Shown here piece by piece: positions 27,074-36,096 of a DNA stretch of 64,000 nt (position 1 is the first letter of the stretch; each line of letters opens with the position of its first letter). The translations under genes and the position numbers were made by a program. The notes under the pieces were generated by a model. It was not told the DNA's origin. It saw only the letters and a program-made list of their open reading frames with translations, and searched no databases. The DNA is from Flavobacterium sp. UGB4466. GTDB taxonomy: Bacteria; Bacteroidota; Bacteroidia; Flavobacteriales; Flavobacteriaceae. Where the stretch lies: positions 62,001 through 126,000 of the forward strand of contig NZ_CAGKLC010000002.1 in assembly GCF_903469665.1 (NCBI RefSeq), in the 5' to 3' direction.

Positions 27074-28837
27074 GTTTTTTATTTGTACAAGCACGTTTAT
27101 CATATAACGATTTACGGTTTTCTTATTGTCTTTAATTTTGCCACTGGCGCTGAGGTACGTAATCAGAATTTTATATTTTGAAGTTTGCACCTCCTGAGTT
27201 ACTTTTTTATCATAATCGTGATCTCGTCTAAAATCAGGACTTGTATTAATAAAATCAGTAATTTTTAATGGAATGCTTTCCTTGTTAATCTCTAAATTTA
27301 ATCCGTAATCTTCTACCGTAGAGGTAAGAGAATAGCTTTTATTCTCAATTTTTACACAATCATGACATTCATAAGGGTTGTCACTGGAAAGGTCAACTGA
27401 AAAGTCATATCCGTGAATGTTCAGCACCTTGTTTTGTTGGTAATAAAAGTAAAACGAATCATTGATTTGTTCTTCTCTGGCATATTCTGACTGATATTCA
27501 TAACCTAAAGCTTCCATGATTTCATAATCGCTTGGATCTTTCTCTTTTTTAAGGAGGGTTTCCAGCTTGGTTTTGGCATACGGAACCATAATTTCAACCC
27601 CATAATTGCGCTCTAAAAATGAAACAATACTGCTTAAATCCTGTTGTTGTTCGAAACTCAGTTTTTTAGCGGTTTTATTTTGTACATAACTTTCAAAACG
27701 GGCCAGCTGACTGTATTTCGAAATCGAATTGGCGCTTTGTGGTCCGGCTATAGAAAACAAGCCTGCGAGACATAAACTTATTGGAATGAACTTTATTTTA
27801 GGATGCTTTTGAATGAGAAAATATCCCACAACAAGGGATAACCATACCGACATTAACAGTACATAATAGCGTTCATGTGTAAAACCATACAGATTGATTC
27901 GGTACAAAATAGCCCAAAAAAGCAATACTAATAACGGAATTAATAAAAAATAAAACCAGCGGTTAAAAGTTCGCATCCAGAGATTAGCCGTTTCAGTTGC
28001 AATGGGATGAACCAATAAAAAAGAAAGGATTCCGAAAATAGCAAACACCAAAACGAGATAGGAAACCCAGCCGACAGGCAGTGAAAGTGTCAGCAGAATT
28101 TTTGCTTCATAACAAATTAAAATCACCAGATACAGACTAATCAGGGGCAACAACACAAATTGAGTGAAGTTTTTAAGTCCTTTCGGGTAATTTAAAACCA
28201 GGGGAGCCGTGCTGTTATTCGTTTCCGGAACACCGCTTAAAAAGAACGTGGTATTAAAAACCCCGGCAATCACAAAAAAGACATGCATGTAAATGCGATC
28301 GTAAAAGTCAATATTAAAAAGCTTGTCAATCGCTAAAATTGCCAATGCCAAACCCGAATAAAGCACTATACTGTACAAACCTGCCGTTAAAATTCTTAGG
28401 AAAAGCTGTTTGTTGAATTCCCAAAACTCATCCTGATTGTAAGCTCTTGGCAGGAAACCGGCAAATGAAACCAATAAATGAAATACAATATTCAGAACCA
28501 TAAACTGCTGTATTTCGACATCTGTAGTATACTTGTGAAAAGTATTGACAAAGAGAAAAACAAGACTTCCTAAGCCAATACTAAGGGCAAAACGCAGGAA
28601 GTTATTTTTTTTAGCAGCTAGAAAAAACAAACTGACAGAGAGAAATAAAACGAGACTCAAAGAGCAGCTCATTAAAGCTTTTTCATAGAATTCTTTGTTG
28701 GGACTGTTATAATTTCCTTCGCTAAGAATTATGGCAAAGACAGTTCCTAAAATGGCGGTTAAAATTTCTAAAGGAAATCGAAGAATTGTTTTTAGCGTTG
28801 CGTTCAGAACGTTTTGTAACGATGGGAGTTTACTCAT
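27071..28837 (-). CDS. DUF4153 polytopic membrane protein
   Basis: A 588-aa inner-membrane protein with about ten to twelve hydrophobic helices in residues 1-385 (for example TAILGTVFAIIL, LVLFLSVSLFFLAA, WFYFLLIPLLVLLFWAI) and a soluble C-terminal domain, residues about 395-588, that is beta-rich and charged. This is the layout of the Bacteroidota DUF4153 family, whose function is unknown. It is monocistronic and converges on the preceding gene. Confidence 0.82.
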   Translation of the reverse strand: MSKLPSLQNVLNATLKTILRFPLEILTAILGTVFAIILSEGNYNSPNKEFYEKALMSCSLSLVLFLSVSLFFLAAKKNNFLRFALSIGLGSLVFLFVNTFHKYTTDVEIQQFMVLNIVFHLLVSFAGFLPRAYNQDEFWEFNKQLFLRILTAGLYSIVLYSGLALAILAIDKLFNIDFYDRIYMHVFFVIAGVFNTTFFLSGVPETNNSTAPLVLNYPKGLKNFTQFVLLPLISLYLVILICYEAKILLTLSLPVGWVSYLVLVFAIFGILSFLLVHPIATETANLWMRTFNRWFYFLLIPLLVLLFWAILYRINLYGFTHERYYVLLMSVWLSLVVGYFLIQKHPKIKFIPISLCLAGLFSIAGPQSANSISKYSQLARFESYVQNKTAKKLSFEQQQDLSSIVSFLERNYGVEIMVPYAKTKLETLLKKEKDPSDYEIMEALGYEYQSEYAREEQINDSFYFYYQQNKVLNIHGYDFSVDLSSDNPYECHDCVKIENKSYSLTSTVEDYGLNLEINKESIPLKITDFINTSPDFRRDHDYDKKVTQEVQTSKYKILITYLSASGKIKDNKKTVNRYMINVLVQIKN

Positions 28838-29125
28838 TTTTTTTATCAGTTATACCAATTGAAGGATTATTGATGCTATCATTTTCTGGTATAATGCCGA
28901 TATAGTATGAAAATAGTCTGATTTTGATTAGACTATATGGAATACATAATCGGTATTATTTTGTACTAAGGAAGGTAAATTGTAAGAGATAAACAAATAA
29001 AAATCGCAATGCTAAAAAAAGAATACTGCCATTTTGCTGATTTTGCATTTCGATAATGTTTAAGAGCCTGAGCCGCTTTTTATTCTCTTTAAATCACTAA
29101 GTTTGGAATACTAAATTTAAAACGT

Positions 29126-30592
29126 ATGAAAAATAAAATGATCCTCGTTTTGATTGCTTACGGAGGAGTAGTTTTTTCGCAGGCAGTTAAGAAACCTTTA
29201 GTTTCAGCAATTACAGATAAAGATTTAAAAACCGATATGTACCAGATGGCCGGAGATCATTTTAACGGTCGTGAAGCTGGAACTTTAGATGAATTAAAAG
29301 TATCGATGTGGCTCGCCAATAAAGCCAAAGAGGCCGGAATGGCACCGGCAGGTGATGACGGAACTTATTTTCAGTTTTTTGATTTGTACAGGCATCAGGT
29401 GACACCCAATACAAAGTTTAAAATTGGACAAAAAGAATATAAACTGTGGAAAGATGTTCTCGTAGCAGAAACGACGAACATTAAAGTAGACGCACCATTG
29501 GTTTATTTGGGTGCAGCCACTAAAGAAGCAATTGAAAAAGCCGATATCAAAGGAAAAGCAGTTGTATTACTAGCTTCCAAAGAAGGCATTGCTGACGATA
29601 TTTCGCTTTTCGACAGACGTTACCCGGGTTTGGTTCGAAACAAATATTATGATCTTGTGGTAAAAAAGGGCGCAACGGCTCTGATTATGGTTGCCGATGA
29701 GTTAGCAGAGCAAAGCTGGTCTCAGGTGGAACCGCAAATGACAAGAGGAATTTATGGAATTGAAGGTTTTCGAGATAAAATTGGTGCTACAATGCCCGTT
29801 TTTTGGGTGCACAGCGATCAATTGGAATATCTAAAAAACACCAAAGATCTTTTATCAACTGAAGTAATTTCAGAAACGTATAAATATCCTTCGGTGAATG
29901 TTGTAGGTAAAATTGAAGGAACAGATCCTAAACTGAAAAACGAATATGTTCTTTTTAGCGGACATCAGGATCACGATGGGGTAAGACAAAAATACGGACA
30001 GGACTCTATTTACAACGGAGCCGATGATAATGCCAGTACCTGTGTGGCCATGTTAGCGATTGCAAGAGCGTATAAAAAGCAGCCTGGTAAAAGAACTTCT
30101 TTATTTGTTTTTCATGGTTCAGAAGAAAGAGGATTATTAGGTTCAAGATGGTATGCTTCGCACACTACAGTTCCTGAAAAAGATATTGTTGCTGTATTAA
30201 ACGGAGATATGATTGGAAGAAATAATGTCAATCAGGCGGCTCTTTTAGGTTCCAGTTCTCCTCATGAAAATTCATCTGATCTGGTTGCAATTGCCAAAAA
30301 AGCAAACGATGAAGGCCCTAAATTTGATCTGGATAAACTTTGGGACAGACCGGAACATCCGGAGTATTTTTATTTCCGTTCCGACCATTTGCCTTATGCA
30401 AGAAGAGGAATCCCATCTGTTTTTTATACCAGTGTTTTACACAGTCAATATCATACACCAATGGACGAGTCTGAAAACATTGATTTTGTAAAATTGCGCA
30501 AAATGACCGAGTGGATGTACCGTACAGGCTGGATTTTATCAAATGATGCAGGTCGTCCGAAAACATTGCCTAATGTGAAATTGGAGCGTTAG
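29126..30592 (+). CDS. M28-family zinc peptidase, secreted
   Basis: A 488-aa exported aminopeptidase-like enzyme. Signal peptide ILVLIAYGGVVFSQA. Residues about 100-230 form a PA-like inserted domain. The M28 catalytic core has all metal ligands: His in SGHQDHDG, bridging Asp in NGADDNASTC, the Glu pair in FHGSEERGLLG, Asp in NGDMIGRNN, and His in YHTPMDESE. It could act as an aminopeptidase or glutamate carboxypeptidase. There is no T9SS C-terminal domain, so export is probably only to the periplasm. Confidence 0.9.
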   Translation: MKNKMILVLIAYGGVVFSQAVKKPLVSAITDKDLKTDMYQMAGDHFNGREAGTLDELKVSMWLANKAKEAGMAPAGDDGTYFQFFDLYRHQVTPNTKFKIGQKEYKLWKDVLVAETTNIKVDAPLVYLGAATKEAIEKADIKGKAVVLLASKEGIADDISLFDRRYPGLVRNKYYDLVVKKGATALIMVADELAEQSWSQVEPQMTRGIYGIEGFRDKIGATMPVFWVHSDQLEYLKNTKDLLSTEVISETYKYPSVNVVGKIEGTDPKLKNEYVLFSGHQDHDGVRQKYGQDSIYNGADDNASTCVAMLAIARAYKKQPGKRTSLFVFHGSEERGLLGSRWYASHTTVPEKDIVAVLNGDMIGRNNVNQAALLGSSSPHENSSDLVAIAKKANDEGPKFDLDKLWDRPEHPEYFYFRSDHLPYARRGIPSVFYTSVLHSQYHTPMDESENIDFVKLRKMTEWMYRTGWILSNDAGRPKTLPNVKLER

Positions 30593-30618
30593 GAAATAGT
30601 GGTTTGTGTTGAGTTTTA

Positions 30619-30849
30619 GACGCGGATTCGCTATCGCGAAAACGCGGATAAAAACGGATTTTTATACTTTTTTACTGGGAAGTAATTTAAAAACATGCGA
30701 TACAATTTATATCATAGTCCAATTCAAAAATAGGCATAACAAAAAAGGCTTTCTTAAATTTTAGAAAGCCTTTTTTTTGTCAACTAATTCGATAGTTTTC
30801 AAAAATAAAATCCGTTTTTATCTGCGTTTTTACGAAGTAAATCCGCGTC
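30619..30849. repeat. Long inverted repeat with arms of about 46 nt
   Basis: Left arm 30619-30665 and right arm 30804-30849 are near-complementary: both contain GACGCGGATT, then AAAACGC, then GATAAAAACGGATTTT in the same order when one arm is inverted. A terminator sits in the middle. No transposase is nearby. Confidence 0.75.
30741..30779. terminator. Terminator, M28 side
   Basis: Stem AAAAAAGGCTTTCT / AGAAAGCCTTTTTT with a short AT loop; symmetrical, so active either way. Confidence 0.85.
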
Positions 30850-30910
30850 ATCCGTGTTGAAATAAAATCTGGATTTCGCCGAATAATGCAGGCCATCAGG
30901 GAGTAACATA

Positions 30911-30947
30911 AAAAAACCGATTTCTAAAAATAGAAACCGGTTTTTTT
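30911..30947. terminator. Terminator, metK side
   Basis: Stem AAAAAACCGATTTCTA / TAGAAACCGGTTTTTT (one mismatch) with A and T tracts on either side; it probably ends the metK transcript. Confidence 0.85.
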
Positions 30948-31049
30948 ATGTTTAAGAATAAATAGTTATTGTCTAACAATCTAAAAAAATCCAAGCTAGT
31001 CTAATAATCTATTTAGTCTGATAATCTATTTAGTCTGATAATCTAAGAT

Positions 31050-32300
31050 CTATAATCCGAAAGCCGCTTTTACCTGGTCAACAAAATCAAGTTTTTCCCA
31101 GGTAAACAATTCCACAGTAACTGTTTTTTCGTTTCCACCCGGAGCAGAGAAAGTTTTAGTTACAGTTTCCGGTTTACGTCCCATGTGTCCGTAAGCGGCA
31201 GTTTCACTGTAAATAGGGTTTCTCAATTTCAAACGCTGCTCGATAAAGTAAGGACGCATATCAAAGATAGCTTCTACTTTCTTAGCGATTTCACCGTTGG
31301 TTAAGTTTACTTTAGAAGTTCCGTAAGTATCAATAAAAATACCCATTGGTTCAGCAACTCCAATTGCATAAGAAACTTGTACTAAAATCTCGTCAGCAAC
31401 ACCTGCTGCTACTAAGTTTTTAGCGATATGACGTGTTGCATAAGCTGCACTTCTGTCTACTTTACTTGGATCTTTTCCAGAGAATGCACCACCACCGTGA
31501 GCACCTTTTCCACCGTAAGTATCCACAATAATTTTTCTTCCTGTTAAACCAGTATCTCCGTGAGGTCCTCCAATAACGAATTTCCCTGTTGGATTGATAT
31601 GGTAGTTGATTTTATCATTGAATAAATGCGCGTGAGCTGGATTTTTAGCAATGATTCTTGGAATCAAAATTTCGATAATATCTTTTTTGATTTTAGCCAG
31701 CATTGTAGCTTCTTCGTCAAAATCATCGTGTTGAGTTGAGATTACGATCGCATCAATACGAGTTGGTTTATTATCGTCACTGTACTCTAAAGTTACCTGT
31801 GATTTTGCATCAGGACGTAAATAAGTGATTTCCTTATTTTCACGTCTTAAGATAGCTAACTCCTGTAATAATTTATGAGACAAATCAAGTGCCAATGGCA
31901 TGAAGTTTTCGGTTTCGTTTGTAGCGTAACCAAACATCATTCCCTGGTCTCCAGCACCTTGCTCTTCCGGCTTAGCCCTGTCAACACCTTGATTAATATC
32001 TGCTGATTGCTCATGAATTGCTGAAAGAATCCCGCAAGAATTTGCCTCAAACATATATTCGCTTTTAGTATATCCAATTTTACGGATTACTTCGCGGGCA
32101 ATTTGCTGCACATCAAGATAAGTATTCGATTTTACTTCACCAGCTAAAATTACCTGACCTGTAGTAACCAGAGTTTCACAAGCTACTTTTGAGTCAGCAT
32201 CAAATGCCAAAAAGTTATCAATTAATGCATCCGAAATTTGATCTGCAACTTTGTCTGGATGCCCTTCACTAACAGATTCTGACGTAAATAAATAAGCCAT
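31050..32300 (-). CDS. metK: S-adenosylmethionine synthase
   Basis: Makes SAM from methionine and ATP. At 416 aa it is slightly longer than the E. coli enzyme. Motifs: [20 protein letters not shown] at the N terminus, [16 protein letters not shown] near residue 117, and [20 protein letters not shown] near 267, the phosphate-binding P-loop-like signature. The 5' leader (32353-32491) holds a SAM-II-like riboswitch overlapping a terminator, so synthesis is probably shut off by its own product. It diverges from the TonB-dependent receptor gene. Confidence 0.97.
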   Translation of the reverse strand: MAYLFTSESVSEGHPDKVADQISDALIDNFLAFDADSKVACETLVTTGQVILAGEVKSNTYLDVQQIAREVIRKIGYTKSEYMFEANSCGILSAIHEQSADINQGVDRAKPEEQGAGDQGMMFGYATNETENFMPLALDLSHKLLQELAILRRENKEITYLRPDAKSQVTLEYSDDNKPTRIDAIVISTQHDDFDEEATMLAKIKKDIIEILIPRIIAKNPAHAHLFNDKINYHINPTGKFVIGGPHGDTGLTGRKIIVDTYGGKGAHGGGAFSGKDPSKVDRSAAYATRHIAKNLVAAGVADEILVQVSYAIGVAEPMGIFIDTYGTSKVNLTNGEIAKKVEAIFDMRPYFIEQRLKLRNPIYSETAAYGHMGRKPETVTKTFSAPGGNEKTVTVELFTWEKLDFVDQVKAAFGL

Positions 32301-32352
32301 AATAATTTATATAATTTATTAAATTAAAATTAAGCGAGAAAAAATAATTGCT

Positions 32353-32384
32353 AAAAAGGGCTAAAGGAGAATTTCTGCTTTAGC
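32353..32384 (-). terminator. Attenuator hairpin in the metK leader
   Basis: On the minus strand GCTAAAG-C-AGAA-a-TTCT-C-CTTTAGC folds into a 7 + 4 bp stem with one C/C mismatch, then CCCTTTTT. The 5' arm GCTAAAG is also the 3' strand of the SAM-II-like pseudoknot, so the two structures compete or overlap. Confidence 0.7.
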
Positions 32385-32472
32385 ATTTTTTACTACCGAA
32401 AGTAATGTTTCAGTACCCATAACGAACCGTTTCATTATGAAGAGGTTGCAATCAGTTCAAATTTTTCCTCTT
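32375..32472 (-). promoter_or_regulatory. SAM-II-like riboswitch upstream of metK, with two inserted hairpins
   Basis: Read on the minus strand: P1 is AAGAGG (32472-32467) pairing with CCTCTT (32445-32440). The loop between them contains AATTTGAACTGATTGCAA, which lines up with the conserved L1/P2 segment of SAM-II. The 3' part GTAAAAAATGCTAAAGCAG (32393-32375) matches the SAM-II AUAAAUG..GCUAAA strand; CTG/CAG and GCA/TGC give the P2 pseudoknot. Between P1 and the 3' strand are two hairpins: CATAATGAA-ACGG-TTCGTTATG (32439-32418) and TACTGAAA-CATTAC-TTTCGGTA (32415-32394). Position, gene and terminator overlap all support SAM control. The class call is by my own alignment. Confidence 0.72.
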
Positions 32473-32483
32473 GTATTCGCGTG

Positions 32484-32513
32484 CAAAGGTATAAAACCAT
32501 TTTGATTTGCAAA
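32484..32513 (-). promoter_or_regulatory. metK promoter
   Basis: Minus-strand -33 TTTG (32513-32510), an 18-nt spacer, and -7 TACCTTTG (32491-32484), matching the Bacteroidota TTTG/TAnnTTTG consensus. The start would fall immediately upstream of the riboswitch. Confidence 0.7.
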
Positions 32514-32563
32514 TTAAACTTTTCATTTTTTTGATTTTAGAAGCAGAAATTTAACATATCATA

Positions 32564-32583
32564 CTATTTTGATAGGGTAATAG
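32564..32583. promoter_or_regulatory. Possible operator shared with the cys operon
   Basis: CTATTTTGATAGGGTAATAG, an imperfect palindrome (CTATT...AATAG). Its 13-nt core GATAGGGTAATAG recurs exactly at 47988-48000 in front of the sulfur-assimilation operon. It lies between the divergent metK and TonB-receptor promoters. Confidence 0.5.
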
Positions 32584-32601
32584 AAATTATTTTGGTTTTT
32601 G

Positions 32602-32633
32602 TTTGGCTGATTGGAAAATAGTTCGCAAATTTG
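32602..32633 (+). promoter_or_regulatory. Promoter of the TonB-receptor leader
   Basis: -33 TTTG (32602-32605), 20-nt spacer, -7-like CAAATTTG (32626-32633). The sequence TTCGCAAATTTG is repeated exactly at the promoter of the metX-region leader (39121-39132). Confidence 0.55.
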
Positions 32634-32655
32634 CCCCATCAAAATAAAACAAAAG

Positions 32656-32721
32656 ATGAAATTAACGATTTGCAATATGTCATGTATGATGCCGGAGCCT
32701 TCCGCAGAGACACTGTTGTAG
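32656..32721 (+). CDS. Met/Cys-rich leader peptide (21 aa) of the TonB-receptor gene
   Basis: ATG to TAG encodes 21 residues with a run of Met and Cys (ICNMSCMMPEP). It lies about 25 nt downstream of a promoter and 25 nt upstream of an intrinsic terminator. GCAGAG at 32704-32709, inside the last codons, is complementary to CTCTGC (32750-32755) in the terminator's 5' arm. This fits ribosome-mediated attenuation responding to charged tRNA-Met or tRNA-Cys. It is too short for normal gene finders. A longer overlapping frame (32631-32828) has no such features. Confidence 0.65.
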   Translation: MKLTICNMSCMMPEPSAETLL

Positions 32722-32746
32722 TTTTTTTTAAGAAATATACATATAG

Positions 32747-32774
32747 AACCTCTGCCGCTCGCAGGGGTTTTTTT
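32747..32774 (+). terminator. Leader terminator upstream of the TonB receptor
   Basis: Stem AACCTCTGC / GCAGGGGTT (one G/T pair), loop CGCTC, then eight T's; positioned between leader peptide and receptor gene. Confidence 0.85.
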
Positions 32775-32843
32775 GTACCAAAAAGAAACCGGATTGTAAA
32801 TCATTTTTTAAGTCAGAAAACAATATAAAACCAGAAAAAAGTA

Positions 32844-35690
32844 ATGAAAAAGAATGTAGTAGTAGCTTTAAGTCTTTTGACCTTTTCAGGCATTTATGCG
32901 CAGGAGAATAAAAAAGAACAGGACAGTTTAAAAAATAATGAATTGACCGAAGTGACCATTGTAGGGTCGCGCAGTAAAAACAGAGTAAAAACAGATGTAC
33001 CGGTTCCGGTTGACGTTTTTAATATTTCAGAAATAACAAAAGGAGCGCCGCAAACCAGCGTAACTCAAATTTTAAATTATGTGGCACCTTCTTTTACCAG
33101 TAATGCAACTTCTACGGCAGATGCGACAGATCACGTTGATCCGGCACAGTTAAGAGGTTTAGGGCCGGATCAGGTTTTGATTTTGGTAAACGGAAAACGA
33201 AGACATACAAGTTCATTAGTCAACATTAATGGATCGCCGGGAAGAGGATCGGTAGGAACAGATTTAAATGCTATACCTTCATTTGCCATTGAAAGAATCG
33301 AGGTTTTACGCGACGGTGCAGCCGCTCAGTACGGCTCAGATGCGATTGCGGGAGTTATTAATATCGTATTGAAAAAGAATGCCAACTATCTTTCAGGAGA
33401 CATACAGTATGGTACTAACTTATCTTCGGGATCGAATAATTTTAAAGGAGGAGCCGACGGGCAGAATCTGCAAGTTGATTTAAATTACGGGACCTCTTTG
33501 GGTAAAGCAGGTAGTTTTTTAAATGTTACCGGTAGTGCTGTGACCAGACAGGCAACAAGCCGCGCGGGAATTAGAAGCAACGCAATTTTTAATGCCTACA
33601 ATGCTGTCGAGAACAGAGCAGCTCAGAACGGTGTGAACATTAATTCATTTTTCAGTAATATTAATAATACCTCAAATTCAGCGCAAATTTTGAATTCGCT
33701 GAAACAGTATGCACCACAAGTGGGTTACTTTACACCGGCACAGCAAAGTGCTATCGCTTCGGCAGGTACTATTGCGCAAATGCAGACTGCTTTGAATTTT
33801 GATGTAACCAACAATGAGTTGGCGTACAGAGGTCAGGAAAGAAGCGACTATAATATGAGTGTGGGCCAGTCTGAATTAGCATCTGGACAATTATATTACA
33901 ATACAAAGTATCCGTTAACAGAAACAACATCTCTATATTCATTTGGAGGTCTCTCGTATAGAAATGGTAGATCGTATGCTTTTAACAGGCTTCCAAACGG
34001 TTCAGGAACTTTTACACAGGTATACCAAAATGGATTTTTACCGGAAATAGAATCTTCAATCTTAGATGCTTCTGCAGCAGTTGGAGCTACAACAGAATTA
34101 TTCGGTTTTGACACCGATATTAGTACAAACCTCGGGACAAACTCTTTTAAATATGATGTGAACAATACTATTAATGCTACTTTGGGAACCAATTCGGCTT
34201 CAAGTTTTTATGCCGGTAAAGTTTCGTTCTTGCAAAGTACAACCAACTTGGATTTAAGTAAGAAGTACGATGTTTTAAACGGCCTGAACGTTGCCTTTGG
34301 TGGAGAATTCAGATATGAAAAGTACCAGATTCAACAGGGAGAAGAAGCTTCTTACGGATTGTATGATACCAACGGAAATTTGGTTCCTGGAATTTTACCA
34401 AGCAATTCACCTTTAATCGTAACCGACTTTTTCGGGAATAAACGTGGAGCCGGAGCACAAGGATTCTCAGGGTTTCAGCCTTCAGATGCTAAAGTTAAGG
34501 ACAGAAAAAGTGGCGCAGCTTATGTAGATTTAGAATTAAATGCAACAGAAAACTGGCTTCTAAACGGAGCAGCGCGTTACGAGAACTATTCTGATTTTGG
34601 AAGTACCGTTACCTTTAAACTGGCATCTCTTTTGAAATTAACAGGCAATATCAACTGGAGGATTTCAGGACAAACAGGTTTTAGAGCTCCTTCCTTACAG
34701 CAAAAATATTTTGAAAGCAGTTCCACTCAGTTCATAAACGGTTCGCCATATCAGGTTGGATATTTTACAAATGATTCACAGGCTGCCAAAAGTATTGGGG
34801 TTGAAAATTTAAAACCAGAGAAATCAAAAAGTATCAGTACCGGATTTACATTCAAGATTCCTGAAGCCAATATTACTATTGCAACAGATGCTTATTTTAC
34901 CAGAATCGACGACAGAGTGGTATTAACCGGGCAGTATGCAAGACCAACAGATGCACAGATCAATGCAGCAACGTCGCCGCAACAAAAAGATGCTTTAACC
35001 TTATTTCAACAGGCCTTTGATTTAAAAGGTGTGGAAAGAGCTTCGTTCTGGACCAACGGAATCAACTCGGAGACCAAAGGTATTGATGTTGTAATTTCGC
35101 ATAAATACAATGTTATCCCCGATTTCACCATCAGAAATGATTTTGCATTGAGTTATAATACTACCAAAAGAGTGGGAGAATTAAATGTTCCTCAATCCAT
35201 TATCAATGCAGGTGGAGAGCCTTTTAAATATTCATTCTTTCCGGAGTCAAGCCGAATTTATTTAGAAGAAGCCATTCCAAAATTGAAAGCCAATTTGATG
35301 ACTACGTTTAGTATCAAAAAACTGGACATTTATTTGAGAAACAGTTATTTCGGAGCAGTGACAGACCCGGGAGCGACTGATGTAAATTTAGACGGATCAT
35401 CTTCTGTTTACGAACATCCTGAATACAGCGCAAAATTGGTTACCGATTTGTCTTTCGGATATCAGATTAACGAGAAATTCAGATTCACCGTTGGGTTTAA
35501 TAATATAGGAGATGTTTATCCGGACCGAAATAATCCGGCAACACCTGCCTTTACCAATACAACGCCAACCTTGTCGCCTGCACCAAGTACAGATTTAAGC
35601 AACGCCAATCAGTTTGCTTATTCCAGAGCAGTATCACAATTTGGATTAAACGGAAGATTTGGTTTCGCCAGATTGAGTTTTAAGTTCTAA
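32844..35690 (+). CDS. TonB-dependent receptor
   Basis: A 948-aa outer-membrane active transporter. Signal peptide [19 protein letters not shown], a TonB-box-like [11 protein letters not shown] at about residues 33-43, a plug domain ([54 protein letters not shown]; the last is the plug signature) and a 22-strand barrel ending in [10 protein letters not shown]. No CarboxypepD_reg domain and no SusD partner are present, so it is a classic small-ligand receptor. The Met/Cys leader and the surrounding sulfur genes suggest it takes up a sulfur compound or a cofactor such as cobalamin; that is inference. Confidence 0.9.
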   Translation: MKKNVVVALSLLTFSGIYAQENKKEQDSLKNNELTEVTIVGSRSKNRVKTDVPVPVDVFNISEITKGAPQTSVTQILNYVAPSFTSNATSTADATDHVDPAQLRGLGPDQVLILVNGKRRHTSSLVNINGSPGRGSVGTDLNAIPSFAIERIEVLRDGAAAQYGSDAIAGVINIVLKKNANYLSGDIQYGTNLSSGSNNFKGGADGQNLQVDLNYGTSLGKAGSFLNVTGSAVTRQATSRAGIRSNAIFNAYNAVENRAAQNGVNINSFFSNINNTSNSAQILNSLKQYAPQVGYFTPAQQSAIASAGTIAQMQTALNFDVTNNELAYRGQERSDYNMSVGQSELASGQLYYNTKYPLTETTSLYSFGGLSYRNGRSYAFNRLPNGSGTFTQVYQNGFLPEIESSILDASAAVGATTELFGFDTDISTNLGTNSFKYDVNNTINATLGTNSASSFYAGKVSFLQSTTNLDLSKKYDVLNGLNVAFGGEFRYEKYQIQQGEEASYGLYDTNGNLVPGILPSNSPLIVTDFFGNKRGAGAQGFSGFQPSDAKVKDRKSGAAYVDLELNATENWLLNGAARYENYSDFGSTVTFKLASLLKLTGNINWRISGQTGFRAPSLQQKYFESSSTQFINGSPYQVGYFTNDSQAAKSIGVENLKPEKSKSISTGFTFKIPEANITIATDAYFTRIDDRVVLTGQYARPTDAQINAATSPQQKDALTLFQQAFDLKGVERASFWTNGINSETKGIDVVISHKYNVIPDFTIRNDFALSYNTTKRVGELNVPQSIINAGGEPFKYSFFPESSRIYLEEAIPKLKANLMTTFSIKKLDIYLRNSYFGAVTDPGATDVNLDGSSSVYEHPEYSAKLVTDLSFGYQINEKFRFTVGFNNIGDVYPDRNNPATPAFTNTTPTLSPAPSTDLSNANQFAYSRAVSQFGLNGRFGFARLSFKF

Positions 35691-35703
35691 GACCATAATA
35701 TTG

Positions 35704-35778
35704 GCCACAGATTATAAGGATTAAACGGATTTACGTTGATCTGATAATCATATTAATCCCTTAATCTGTGGCTGTTTT
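35704..35778 (+). terminator. Terminator-like inverted repeat after the TonB receptor
   Basis: Arms GCCACAGATTA..AAGGATTAA and TTAATCCCTTAATCTGTGGC, about 19 pairs with one slipped base, followed by TGTTTTTT. Confidence 0.75.
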
Positions 35779-35842
35779 TTCTAGCGTAAAGCCTGCATTT
35801 ACAAGGAGTAATAAAAATTTTACATTAAATATTGATATTTAA

Positions 35843-35874
35843 TTTGGTAGTTAGGAAAATACTTATTACATTTA
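35843..35874 (+). promoter_or_regulatory. Promoter of the metY leader
   Basis: -33 TTTG (35843-35846), exactly 20 nt, then -7 TACATTTA (35867-35874; consensus TAnnTTTG with a final A). The leader peptide starts about 45 nt downstream. Confidence 0.6.
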
Positions 35875-35925
35875 CTCTATAGAATTAGTCGAATTAAAAA
35901 AGCATTAATTTTAAATCAAATAAAA

Positions 35926-36006
35926 ATGAAAACAATAGCAAATAGTATGATGATGTGTTGTGAGATGATGCAAATGTGCATCCCAAATTGCTGTTACCAA
36001 AAGTGA
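35926..36006 (+). CDS. Met/Cys-rich leader peptide (26 aa) of the metY operon
   Basis: ATG to TGA encodes 26 residues, of which 7 are Met and 5 Cys, including the run SMMMCCEMMQMC and then NCC. The octamer ACCAAAAG (35996-36003), immediately before the stop, is perfectly complementary to CTTTTGGT (36043-36050) in the 5' arm of the following terminator. A ribosome stalled on the Met/Cys run would leave ACCAAAAG free to block the terminator; a ribosome reaching the stop would cover it. This is the textbook attenuator layout, for genes that make homocysteine and methionine. Confidence 0.82.
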   Translation: MKTIANSMMMCCEMMQMCIPNCCYQK

Positions 36007-36037
36007 AAGAGTAAATCTTTGTTATAGTTAGAACTAT

Positions 36038-36073
36038 AAGCCCTTTTGGTCGCCATCCGAAAGGGCTTTTTTA
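36038..36073 (+). terminator. Attenuator terminator upstream of metY
   Basis: Stem AAGCCCTTT / AAAGGGCTT with a TGGTCGCCATCCG loop, then T's. The CCCTTTTGGT...ATCC..AAAGGG core is shared with the terminator at 39415-39451. Confidence 0.88.
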
Positions 36074-36096
36074 ATTCCAAAACTAAAACAAGTATC

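Larger units (their letters stand above)
30593..31049. other. Structured intergenic region between M28 peptidase and metK
   Basis: This 457-nt convergent gap holds a 47-nt inverted repeat, two perfect intrinsic terminators and, next to metK, a run of TAGTCTGATAATCTA repeats (about 30962-31045). No ORF is credible. Confidence 0.7.

Noticed and set aside
32341-32384. SAM-II-like GCTAAAAAGGGC string on the plus strand
   Set aside because: It resembles the 3' strand of SAM-II but has no 5' P1 or L1 partner on that strand and points away from metK; it is the complement of the terminator arm.
32631-32828. Open frame of 65 codons upstream of the TonB receptor
   Set aside because: It spans the terminator hairpin and T tract, has no family resemblance and overlaps the better supported Met/Cys leader in another frame.
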